A stretch of 64,000 nt of DNA from Oxydemutator sp963693105. Its GTDB lineage: Bacteria > Pseudomonadota > Gammaproteobacteria > Poriferisulfidales > Oxydemutatoraceae. The stretch lies in contig OY843752.1 in NCBI GenBank assembly GCA_963693105.1, positions 744,001 through 808,000 of the forward strand, in the 5' to 3' direction. The notes beneath the pieces were generated by a model. The model saw only the letters and a list, made by a program, of their open reading frames with translations. It did no database searches and was not told the DNA's origin. Positions 37,754 through 45,752 of the stretch are shown in pieces; the stretch's first letter is position 1, and each line of letters begins with the position of its first letter. The position numbers were made by a program, and so were the translations under genes.

Positions 37754-39019
37754 TCAGGCTGCTTTTTCGAGGGCTTGCTTGATGTCGGCCATCAGGTCGT
37801 CCACGTGCTCGATGCCGATGGACAGACGCACCAGATCTTCGCTGACGCCGGCGGCCTTGAGCTCGTCCGCCCCGAGCTGGCGGTGGGTGGTGCTCGCCGG
37901 ATGGCAGGCCAGCGAGCGCGCGTCGCCGATGTTGACCAGGCGCAGGATCAACTGCAACGCGTCAATGAAGCGTGTGCACGCCTCTTTTCCGCCCTCGATG
38001 CCGAAGCTGAGAATGCCGGAGGCCTTGCCGCCGAGATAGCGTTTGGTCAGCGCGTGGTCGGGATGGCTTTCCAGTCCGGCGTAGCGGACCCACGTTACTT
38101 GCGGGTGCGACTCCAGGTAGCGCGCGACCGCCAGCGCGTTGTCGGAATGGCGCTCGATGCGCAGCGGCAGGCTTTCGATGCCCTGCAAGATCAGGAAACT
38201 GTTGAATGGCGACAGCGCCGAACCCATGTTGCGCAGCGGCACGACGCGCGCGCGCCCGATGTAGGCCGCGGCGCCCAGTGCTTCGGTGTAAACGACGCCG
38301 TGGTAGGAAGCGTCGGGTTCGTTCATCATCGGGTAGCGGTCGGCGTGGTCGCTCCACGGGAAGCGGCCGGAGTCAACGATGATTCCGCCGATGCTGTTGC
38401 CGTGGCCGCCCATGTACTTGGTCAGCGAATGAACCACGATGTCCGCGCCGTGCTCGAACGGCCGGCACAGGCACGGTGTTGGCACGGTGTTGTCCACGAT
38501 CAGCGGAACGCCGTGGTTGTGGCAGACTTCGGCCATCGCCGACAGGTCGGCGATGTCGCCCACCGGGTTGCCGAGCGATTCGCAGAACACGGCCTTGGTC
38601 CTGTCGTCCATCCGGCCCTCGATTTCATCGGCTTCCGCAAAGCGCACCTCGATGCCGAGGCGCGGGAAGGTATGGGCGAACAGGTTGTAGGTGCCGCCGT
38701 AGAGTTTGCTGGTCGAGATGATGTTGTCGCCGTTCTCGGCGATTGTGAACACCGCATAGGTGATGGCCGCCATGCCCGACGACAGCGCCAGTGCGCCGAT
38801 GCCGCCCTCCATTTCCGCGACCCGCTTTTCCAGCACCGCGGTCGTCGGGTTCATGATGCGCGTGTAGATGTTGCCCTCGACCTTCAGGTCGAACAGGTCG
38901 GCGCCGTGCTGCGTGTCCTCAAAGGTGTAGGCGGTGGTCTGGTAAATGGGCGTGACCGCGGCGCGCGTGGTCGGTTCGGCCTGGTAGCCGCCGTGGACTG
39001 CTATGGTCTCAATCTTCAT
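37754..39019 (-). CDS. metY: O-acetylhomoserine sulfhydrylase (MetY type)
   Basis: A PLP enzyme making homocysteine from O-acetylhomoserine and sulfide for methionine synthesis. The 421-residue protein matches MetY length and carries VTPIYQTTAYTFEDTQHGA, GNIYTRIMNPT, ALSSGMAA, the PLP-lysine site HSLTKYMGGHGN and RLSIGIEHVDDLMADI. MetY and the O-succinylhomoserine enzyme MetZ are related; the long GRFPWSDHADRYPMMNEPD insert and AYIGRARVVPLRNMGSA (both characteristic) favour MetY. It starts at ATG 39019 and converges on slt, 22 bases between stops. A G+C-rich hairpin (about 37738-37755) lies there but has no good T-run. Confidence 0.92.
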   Translation of the reverse strand: MKIETIAVHGGYQAEPTTRAAVTPIYQTTAYTFEDTQHGADLFDLKVEGNIYTRIMNPTTAVLEKRVAEMEGGIGALALSSGMAAITYAVFTIAENGDNIISTSKLYGGTYNLFAHTFPRLGIEVRFAEADEIEGRMDDRTKAVFCESLGNPVGDIADLSAMAEVCHNHGVPLIVDNTVPTPCLCRPFEHGADIVVHSLTKYMGGHGNSIGGIIVDSGRFPWSDHADRYPMMNEPDASYHGVVYTEALGAAAYIGRARVVPLRNMGSALSPFNSFLILQGIESLPLRIERHSDNALAVARYLESHPQVTWVRYAGLESHPDHALTKRYLGGKASGILSFGIEGGKEACTRFIDALQLILRLVNIGDARSLACHPASTTHRQLGADELKAAGVSEDLVRLSIGIEHVDDLMADIKQALEKAA

Positions 39020-39117
39020 GCTTTTTCACCTTTTATGGGCGTTTTTGTGGATAAGATGCAGGCACTATAAAACTTCGCCGGGTGAAAGTCCACACAACGG
39101 CGGGTTGCAATACCGGG

Positions 39118-39144
39118 CTGCAATCGCCGAATGTTTTGTATAAT
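39118..39144 (+). promoter_or_regulatory. Possible promoter for the RsbW-like gene
   Basis: A perfect TATAAT (39139-39144) lies 24 bases before the ATG at 39169. CTGCAA (39118-39123) sits 15 bases upstream as a weak -35. The remainder of the 149-base gap between metY and this gene holds nothing else I recognise. Confidence 0.4.
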
Positions 39145-39168
39145 GCACGGATTATCCGGAAAGAGTTC

Positions 39169-39588
39169 ATGGAGCAGATATTCCACTATACGGCGCACGA
39201 TGGCGGCAAGGAGCTGACCGGGGTGCTAGAAAAAGTATCCGGTTCTCTCCAGGACCGCAAGATTCCGCAGGGCGTGATCTCCAAACTGGAGATTGCGGTT
39301 GAGGAACTGGTGCTGAACACTTTTCAGCATGGCGGCGGAGACACCAAGGCCATCGAAGTGGCCATCGTGGGACAGTCCGACGAGGAATGGATTGACGTAA
39401 TCATTCTCGACAACGGCAATTTGTTCAACCCGCTGGAGCGCGTGTCTCCGGATTCCGTCAACAAGGAACTGGAGGACCGTCCCATCGGCGGCCTCGGCAT
39501 TCACCTGGTGCTGGAGTTGATGGACGAGGTCAGTTACCGGGAGGATGACGGCCGCAACTGCATTATTCTGCGCTGCAAGTTCAATTAG
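39169..39588 (+). CDS. RsbW-like anti-sigma/serine kinase (HATPase domain)
   Basis: The 139-residue product is a single GHKL ATPase domain of the RsbW/SpoIIAB type. The N box is EIAVEELVLNTFQHG, the G1 box ILDNGNLFNP and the G2 box RPIGGLGIHLVLELMD. In partner switching such a kinase holds a target (often a sigma factor) and phosphorylates an STAS antagonist on serine. GGAAAGAG precedes the ATG closely. Its 3' end overlaps by four bases the convergent gene for an RsbU-like phosphatase, its expected opponent. No sigma factor gene is visible, so the target is unknown. The STAS partner candidate is at 56390-56731. Confidence 0.85.
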   Translation: MEQIFHYTAHDGGKELTGVLEKVSGSLQDRKIPQGVISKLEIAVEELVLNTFQHGGGDTKAIEVAIVGQSDEEWIDVIILDNGNLFNPLERVSPDSVNKELEDRPIGGLGIHLVLELMDEVSYREDDGRNCIILRCKFN

Positions 39589-40763
39589 TCCGGCTGTGTC
39601 TGGCCGCCGGTGTATTGAATCGCAAGTTGGGTGATGTCGTCGTAGCGTTTTGTTTCGCCGCGAAATTCTTCGACGGAGTTCCAGACCAGGTCGATGACTT
39701 TAACGGGGTCGATGGAGGCGCCTTCCTGCTCCAGCAGTTTTTTCAGGCGGTTTTCTGAATACAACTCGCTGTCGGCGTTGTGCGCCTCGCTGACGCCGTC
39801 GGTGAACAGATACAGCGTTTCTCCGGGTTGCATCGTGTATTCCCCTTCCTCATACGCAAAACTGCCTTCCACTCCCAATGGGACACCGCGTGGGCAGGAG
39901 AGTTCCTTGATCGTGCCGTCGGGCGCGATGAGCAACGGCGGCAGGTGGCCGGCGTTGCAATAGCGCAACACGCCGCTTTGCAGGTTCAAGGTGGCGTAAA
40001 ACGCGGTGGCGAAAAACATTTCCGGATTTTTTTCACTGAGCAGGGCGTTGGTTCTTTTGACGGTCACTGTCGGGTGGTGATCCTTGAGCGAGGCGGCGGA
40101 CACGAAGAGGATGGTGCGGCAAACCGCCATGAAAATCGCCGCCGGCATTCCCTTGCCGGAGATGTCGGCGATTGCGAAGCCGACCAGGTCTTCGCCCAGC
40201 TTGAAGAAATCGTAGAAATCGCCGCCGACTTCCTGGGCCGCCAGCGTTTTGGCGAACAATTTGTATTTTTCGCTTTCGGGAAAATGGGTCGGCAGTATCC
40301 GGCGTTGCAGTTGGCCCGCATAGTCCATCTCGCTGCGCAGGTGAGTCAGTGTCGCCTTGGTCTGGCGCGCCTGCTCTTCTTTCTTGATTTCCTCGATGGC
40401 CTTGTCAAGGGTGGCCTCAAGATCACGGAAATCAATGGGCTTGACGATGAAATCGTAGGCGCCGGCGTTCATCGCGTGGCGCAGGTTTCCCATGTCGCTG
40501 TAGGCGGAGACAATGACGGTGCGGATGGGCAGGCCGAGTTCGAGGATTTCTTTGAGCAGCGTCAAGCCGTCCATTTCCGGCATGTTGATATCCGAGAACA
40601 CGATGGTGATTTCAGGATGCGCGGTCAGGGTCTGGAGTGCTTCAACGCCGTTGCCGGCGAAATGGAAATTAATATCGCCTTTGCGAATGCGCCTGCCGAG
40701 GCGCTGCCTCACGATGTCCTCCAGGTCGCGCTCATCGTCCACATATAACATTGAGTAAGCCAT
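39585..40763 (-). CDS. Response regulator with RsbU/SpoIIE-type PP2C phosphatase
   Basis: The 392-residue protein joins an N-terminal receiver (about residues 1-125; acidic pair in YVDDERD, phospho-acceptor Asp in VFSDINMPEMDG, Lys in FIVKPIDF) to a coiled linker and a C-terminal PPM phosphatase (about 180-390). Metal-binding motifs are visible: EVGGDFYDFF, GFAIADISGKGMPAA, LYLFTDGVSEA and RYDDITQLAIQ. Phosphorylation of the receiver by the upstream histidine kinase should switch the phosphatase, which would act on the STAS antagonist. It lies 15 bases after the kinase gene on the same strand, and its end overlaps the RsbW-like gene. Confidence 0.92.
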   Translation of the reverse strand: MAYSMLYVDDERDLEDIVRQRLGRRIRKGDINFHFAGNGVEALQTLTAHPEITIVFSDINMPEMDGLTLLKEILELGLPIRTVIVSAYSDMGNLRHAMNAGAYDFIVKPIDFRDLEATLDKAIEEIKKEEQARQTKATLTHLRSEMDYAGQLQRRILPTHFPESEKYKLFAKTLAAQEVGGDFYDFFKLGEDLVGFAIADISGKGMPAAIFMAVCRTILFVSAASLKDHHPTVTVKRTNALLSEKNPEMFFATAFYATLNLQSGVLRYCNAGHLPPLLIAPDGTIKELSCPRGVPLGVEGSFAYEEGEYTMQPGETLYLFTDGVSEAHNADSELYSENRLKKLLEQEGASIDPVKVIDLVWNSVEEFRGETKRYDDITQLAIQYTGGQTQPD

Positions 40764-40778
40764 TGATTATTCCTTTGA

Positions 40779-42785
40779 TTATTCCTTTGCTGCGGCGAGT
40801 TGCTGTTCCCGTGCTTTTGCTTCCAGGTCGCCGGGGATAAAGACGCAAAACTCAGTGTATTCACCGGGGCTGGAGTCCACTGTTAATCGTCCATTGTGCA
40901 TCTTGGTAACAATATCATAACTGATGGACAATCCAAGCCCGGTGCCGGAGCCTGTCGGCTTGGTGGTGAAAAAGGGGGTGAACAACTTGTCAATGTTTTC
41001 CTGTGGTATGCCGGGGCCGTTGTCGCGCACCCGGATTTCGATTCCTCCGTCCGTCGCTTTTGTGCTGACCCGCACTTCGGGAGAATAGTCGGGTTCCGTC
41101 TGCTTGAATTCATGGGTCGCCTGGAAGGCGTTGTTGACCAGGTTGAGGACGACGCGTTGCAGGTCCTGCGGCACGATGTACATCGAGGTGATGCTCCCGT
41201 CCAAATCGGTCTCCGTTTTTGCGTTGAATTCGATATCCACGGAACGCATGCTGTGGTAGGACAGATTCATCGCCTCCTCGACGAGTTTGTTGACTTCACT
41301 GTTCTCGAAGTCGTGCGAGCCTCCTCTGGAGTGTGCCAGCATGTTGTGCACGATGTTGTCCGCCCGCCGGCTGTGGTGGCAGATTTTTTCGTTGTTGCCG
41401 CTCATGTCGGTGAGAATGTCCTCGACGTTCTCACGAATTTTCTCGTCCATTGATTCCTTGATTGGGGTCATGGTTTCGATCAGTTCAGAGCACAATTCGT
41501 TGGTCAGTTCGGCGAAGTTTTTGATCAGGTTGAGCGGATTCTTGATTTCATGGGCAATGCCGGCGGCGACGGTTCCCAGCGAGGCGAGTTTTTCACTGGC
41601 GACAATCTGGTCCTGCGCGATCTTCAAATCCTCCAGCGTCTTTTCCAGTTCCGTGTTGCGCAGGCGCACTTCCTGCGAAGCCGTCTCAAGGCTGGCCTGA
41701 GTGTCCAGCAACCTGCGGTTCAGGCGTTGGAAGTGGAACGCCGCGAAGGAAAGCAATATGATGAAAAACACAATCAGCAGGAGTTCTTTCCAGTACTTGG
41801 CGGCGACGTCCTTCAGGTGGATTTCGCCGAAGCCCGTATAGGGCGGGACCCGCAACCGCTGCAGCACGTTGTGCACGGGCTGGTAATTTCCGGGGACGGT
41901 CCAGCCGTAATACCTGCCGGTTCTGGCCGCCTTGCTGTCGGCCGGAATCTGCAGCAGCACTTCCAGCACCTCGCGCTTGAGCGCTTCCGGCACGTGCGTC
42001 AGCGAGGCGAAAGGCCAGTCGGGGTAGAGCTCGGTGCTGACCAGGTAGGGGAAATCCTGGTGCTGCGCGGGGGACAACAAAGTGAAGTCCTCCAGGTTGA
42101 TTTTCTTTTCGTTGTGCATTCGTTCCAGAATGCCGGTGCGCACCGTGCCGGCGTCCACTGTTCCGTCCCTGACGCTGAACACCACCTTGTCGTGCGACTG
42201 CACGAAGGTCAGTTCTTCCAGATCTTCGTCGGGTACGATGCCGCTTTCAAGCAGTCGGTTGAAAGCGAGGTACCATCCGCCCCACGCCAACTGGTTGACG
42301 GCGGCGAAACGTTTGCCCTCCAGATCCCGCAGCGCCCGGAGGTCGTCGCGGTCCGAGCGGCGGAGTATGACGGCGCCGAAGTATTTCAGGTAGTTTCCGG
42401 CCTTGGCGTCCATCAGGGTTGCGAGCGGTTGCCCGCCATGGTTGACTTCCAGCACGACGTATCCTGCCGGATTGGTCAGGATGAATTCAACGTGCTTGTG
42501 CTGGATGTGCCGGTCCATCTCTTCCCAAGTCGAGGGCACGATTCGAAATTCGCGGCCCGGGATGTTGTCGCTCAGAAACTTCGCGGTCTCGCGCCACCGG
42601 TCCATGGCGTTTTTCTTGTTGCGGATTGCGATGACGCCGATGTTGACGATGCCTTCGCTGCGTTCGTGGAGACTCGTCTCCGAGGATTGCGCCAGTGCCG
42701 ATTGTGGCGCAATCAGCGCGGCAGACAGCATCAGGACCGGCAGGGCGCCAGCCTCTGAAAGTCGGGTTTTTTTGCATCGGAACAT
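40779..42785 (-). CDS. Sensor histidine kinase with PhnD-like periplasmic domain
   Basis: The 668-residue protein has a signal peptide (VLMLSAALIAPQSALAQ), then a periplasmic domain resembling phosphate/phosphonate-binding proteins (about residues 45-290: VNIGVIAIRNKKNAMDRW, FILTNPAGYVVLE). One membrane segment follows (LLLIVFFIILLSFAAFHF, about 325), then a coiled coil, a HisKA domain with the phospho-accepting His in AAGIAHEIKNPLNL, and a HATPase domain (VLNLVNNAFQATHE, RDNGPGIP, GSGTGLGLSISYDI). ATG 42785 gives a proper signal peptide; the frame is open further upstream. It pairs with the adjacent receiver-phosphatase. The ligand is unknown and could be a small anion, a phosphonate or a secreted product. 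Confidence 0.9.
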   Translation of the reverse strand: MFRCKKTRLSEAGALPVLMLSAALIAPQSALAQSSETSLHERSEGIVNIGVIAIRNKKNAMDRWRETAKFLSDNIPGREFRIVPSTWEEMDRHIQHKHVEFILTNPAGYVVLEVNHGGQPLATLMDAKAGNYLKYFGAVILRRSDRDDLRALRDLEGKRFAAVNQLAWGGWYLAFNRLLESGIVPDEDLEELTFVQSHDKVVFSVRDGTVDAGTVRTGILERMHNEKKINLEDFTLLSPAQHQDFPYLVSTELYPDWPFASLTHVPEALKREVLEVLLQIPADSKAARTGRYYGWTVPGNYQPVHNVLQRLRVPPYTGFGEIHLKDVAAKYWKELLLIVFFIILLSFAAFHFQRLNRRLLDTQASLETASQEVRLRNTELEKTLEDLKIAQDQIVASEKLASLGTVAAGIAHEIKNPLNLIKNFAELTNELCSELIETMTPIKESMDEKIRENVEDILTDMSGNNEKICHHSRRADNIVHNMLAHSRGGSHDFENSEVNKLVEEAMNLSYHSMRSVDIEFNAKTETDLDGSITSMYIVPQDLQRVVLNLVNNAFQATHEFKQTEPDYSPEVRVSTKATDGGIEIRVRDNGPGIPQENIDKLFTPFFTTKPTGSGTGLGLSISYDIVTKMHNGRLTVDSSPGEYTEFCVFIPGDLEAKAREQQLAAAKE

Positions 42786-42904
42786 TATGTTTTCGGGGCG
42801 CGGATATTGCAAAGTAGGGCATTTTACCAGTTTTTTCGGCGTGTATTGTTTTTTCATGTTCCTGTGGCACAATACGGATGCTTGTCCTCGGAATACTTAA
42901 CTAT

Positions 42905-44461
42905 ATGCCGAATCTTAATCTTCGCTCGCCGATTCCAATGTGGTGCATTGGTTGGGTCTTGCTGCTGTTGGGCGCGGCGACTTCAGTCCGCGCGGCGGAA
43001 TCCCTGATGGCGGTGCTGGAACATGTCCACCAGAACCATCCGCGCCTGCAGGCTTCAAGAAACAATCTGCTGGCCGTGCATGAACAGGTGCCGTCGGCGC
43101 TGGCGGCTTTTCTGCCGAGGGTTTCTTTTTCGGCGGAGCTGGGGCGGACCAGCTACGAGCGAGAGTATTTTTCGGATGTTAGTCTCTGTCGCAATATTGG
43201 CACCAACCAGATTTTTAATCTGGGCACGTCAGTATCAGATGATGAGAGGGCGGCTTGTCTAACGAGTAACGGAACAGTCGAGGAGGTCGGAGATAGCAAG
43301 ATTGAGACCTTCTATGGAGAGAATGCCAAAACCAACCCGTCCTATATCAGAAGATCCGCAACCGGCAGGTTGAATTTGTTCCGGTCGGGCGCCGACCTCG
43401 CGCAATACCGCGGCGCCCATCATCTGGTGGACCGCCAGGAGGCGCTCTACCGCAATGTCGAGCAGGAAATCCTGTTGCAGGGAATCCAGGCCTATCTGCA
43501 AGTGCACCTTGCGCGCCGCACCATCGGCTACCGCGAGAGCAATCTGGAGGCGTTGCGCGAGCGCGCGCGCGTGACCCGGAATCAGTTCGAAATTCAGGAC
43601 AAGACGCTGGCCGATTTGGAGCAGGTCAGGGCGCGCGTCGCCGTGGCGCTTGCCGATCTGGCTCTGGCGAAGGCGTCGGCGGCGCAGGCCGAGGCGACTT
43701 TCCTGCGCGTGGTCGGGCGCATGCCGAGCGAGACGTTGGCGGAGGTGGAGTCCGCCCCCGATATTCCGCCGAGCCTGGAGCAGGCTGTCGGCGCCGCACA
43801 AACGGCCAACCCGCGCGTACGTACTGCCCGTGCCGCGTGGATGTCGGCCAACGCGCAGGCGCGGCGCACGCTGGCGGCGAATGGGGGGCCGAGCGTTGAT
43901 TTTGTGAGCCAGATTAGCGAGAACCACAGCCGCGAGAAATTGGTGGGTGACACCACGCAATGGAGCATGGCCTTTCAACTGAACGTACCGATTTATCAGG
44001 GCGGTGCGGTTGGTTCGGCGGTGCGCCAGGCGCGGCACTCGGCGGAGCAGAGCCGCAGTGAATATCTGGACGAGGTTCGCGCCACGCGCGAGTCGGTGAC
44101 GCGCGCCTGGGAGGATTATCTGGCGTCAAAGGCGCGCAGGGATGCGCTCGAAGAAGCGGCGCGGGCCGCGCAAGTCGCGCTGGCGACAGTGCGTCTTGAG
44201 GTCGAGGTCGGTCAGCGTCTGGTCGTGGACGAACTGGATGCGGCGAGGGATCTGGTCAACAACCAGGTGACGCTGGAACAGGCGTCGCGGGACTGGCTGC
44301 TGGCCGGTTACCAGTTGCGCCGCCATACCGGCGCCTTGACGGCGTCGTCGCTGGGGCTGGCCGACCACATGCCGCAGCGCAAGGGTTTTACAGCCGAGAT
44401 GCTGGCGCCGACCCCGTATCAATTGTGGCGGCATCGAGGCGTTTATCGGGAGGCAGAATAA
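42905..44461 (+). CDS. TolC-family outer-membrane channel of the NHLM export operon
   Basis: First gene of the export operon. The 518-residue product carries a signal peptide (MWCIGWVLLLLGAATSVRAAE) and the coiled-coil OEP repeats of TolC channels: LMAVLEHVHQNHPRLQASRNNLLAV (opening LEHVHQNHPRLQAS), RLNLFRSGADLAQY, WSMAFQLNVPIYQGGAVGSAVRQA (short form NVPIYQGGAVG) and EVEVGQRLVVDELDA. A roughly 45-residue insert with two cysteines (SLCRNIGTNQ ... DDERAACLTS) is unusual. Its TAA overlaps the ATG of the adaptor gene by one base. It would give the two ABC exporters downstream a route through the outer membrane. It diverges from the histidine kinase across a 119-base gap. Confidence 0.88.
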   Translation: MPNLNLRSPIPMWCIGWVLLLLGAATSVRAAESLMAVLEHVHQNHPRLQASRNNLLAVHEQVPSALAAFLPRVSFSAELGRTSYEREYFSDVSLCRNIGTNQIFNLGTSVSDDERAACLTSNGTVEEVGDSKIETFYGENAKTNPSYIRRSATGRLNLFRSGADLAQYRGAHHLVDRQEALYRNVEQEILLQGIQAYLQVHLARRTIGYRESNLEALRERARVTRNQFEIQDKTLADLEQVRARVAVALADLALAKASAAQAEATFLRVVGRMPSETLAEVESAPDIPPSLEQAVGAAQTANPRVRTARAAWMSANAQARRTLAANGGPSVDFVSQISENHSREKLVGDTTQWSMAFQLNVPIYQGGAVGSAVRQARHSAEQSRSEYLDEVRATRESVTRAWEDYLASKARRDALEEAARAAQVALATVRLEVEVGQRLVVDELDAARDLVNNQVTLEQASRDWLLAGYQLRRHTGALTASSLGLADHMPQRKGFTAEMLAPTPYQLWRHRGVYREAE

Positions 44462-45723
44462 TGGCTGGAATTTCTTTTAGAAAAGAGGCACTGGATCATC
44501 TTACATCGCCGGAGCAGCTGGACCGTACGGTGCCTATCCTGCGGCCGCTGGACTGGTTGATTGGCGTCGCCTTTCTGGTCATGTTCTCGGCGCTCGGCGT
44601 GTGGAGCGTGGTCGGTGAACTGACCAAACGTGTGCCTGCGACGGGCTTGCTGATTAACAGCGAAGGCAGAATCTTCGACGCGATGGCGGTCAGCGGCGGT
44701 GTTCTCGGGGACATCAAGATTGGAATCGGCGATGTCGTTGAGAAGGGGCAGATCATCGGCGATATCCTGCAAAGCGAGGTGCAGCAGCAATTCAATATTG
44801 CCGAAGAGGCATTGCAGCGGCGCCGCGCCGAATTTGGCGAAGTCGAGGAGCAACTGCTGACCGAGGATGAGATCAGCAAGGATTTCTACGACAAGCAGGC
44901 GAAGCGGTTGCGGGAGCAGGTCAGCCTGGCGCAGAAAGTGGTCTCGACTGCGCGCAAGCAACTCGAGGATTACCGCACACTGCTCGAAAGCCAGTCGGGA
45001 ACGCGCGCCGGATTGCGCGCCCAGCAGCAGGGTTATGACCAGGCGGTGGCGAATCTTTCGCGTCTCAACGACCAGTTGGAGCAACGCGAAAAGCAGGAAC
45101 TGGACCGCCAGCATAACGCCAGAACGCGGATGACGAGGGCCAAGGAGGCCGTCATCGCGGCGGAAGACCGCATTGCTGAATTGGAAGTGCGTCTGTCGGA
45201 TTCCACCGCCGTGAAGTCGCCGGTCAGGGGGCGCATCATTGAACTCAAGGCCAATCCGGGGTCGTCATTGCGCCCGGGCTTGTCGGTGGCAAGCATCGAA
45301 ACCCTGGGCGAAACGCTTGAGATGATCGGCTACGTTCCGCCGCAGCACAGCGGCAAGGTGAAGGTCGGCCAGGAGGTGCTCGTTGGTGTTGGCACCGGCG
45401 ATGACGCATCGGGCAGCCGCATGATCGGTAAAGTACGCCATGTCTCGGAGTTTCCGGTGAGCGAACAGGGAATTATGGTGCAACTGCAAAATGCCGCTCT
45501 GGCGAGGACCTTGATTCAGGCCGGCGCACCTTACGAGGTTCGTATTTCCCTGGATCGGGACGAGAGAAGCGCCAACGGTTACGCGTGGACTTCCAAAAAA
45601 GGCCGCCAGAAGGAAAAAATAGCCAGCGGCATTTTTTGCAATGCAAAAATTGTGCACGATAAAGTCAAGCCGATTTCGATGGTGGTGCCGTTGACGAAAG
45701 AATTCTTCGGGATTGAAAGTTAA
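44461..45723 (+). CDS. NHLM-type HlyD-like secretion adaptor
   Basis: A periplasmic adaptor joining ABC exporter to outer-membrane channel. The 420-residue protein has one N-terminal membrane segment (LIGVAFLVMFSALGVWSVVG), a lipoyl-like half (GRIFDAMAVSGGVLGDIKIGIGDVVEKGQIIGDI, key GIGDVVEKGQ), a long coiled coil (about residues 110-240), and the returning half SPVRGRIIELKANPGSSLRPG. Overall form and its neighbours match the secretion protein of the NHLM (NHLP leader microcin) bacteriocin export group. Start and stop fit an operon: one-base overlap with the channel gene and 29 bases before the peptidase exporter. Confidence 0.9.
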   Translation: MAGISFRKEALDHLTSPEQLDRTVPILRPLDWLIGVAFLVMFSALGVWSVVGELTKRVPATGLLINSEGRIFDAMAVSGGVLGDIKIGIGDVVEKGQIIGDILQSEVQQQFNIAEEALQRRRAEFGEVEEQLLTEDEISKDFYDKQAKRLREQVSLAQKVVSTARKQLEDYRTLLESQSGTRAGLRAQQQGYDQAVANLSRLNDQLEQREKQELDRQHNARTRMTRAKEAVIAAEDRIAELEVRLSDSTAVKSPVRGRIIELKANPGSSLRPGLSVASIETLGETLEMIGYVPPQHSGKVKVGQEVLVGVGTGDDASGSRMIGKVRHVSEFPVSEQGIMVQLQNAALARTLIQAGAPYEVRISLDRDERSANGYAWTSKKGRQKEKIASGIFCNAKIVHDKVKPISMVVPLTKEFFGIES

Positions 45724-45752
45724 AAGACTGTAACCCGGGGGAAGGCGGCAAG

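Noticed and set aside
37738..37755. G+C-rich hairpin between slt and metY as a shared terminator
   Set aside because: The stem is short and the T-run on the plus strand begins about 11 bases later, inside metY. Evidence is too weak.
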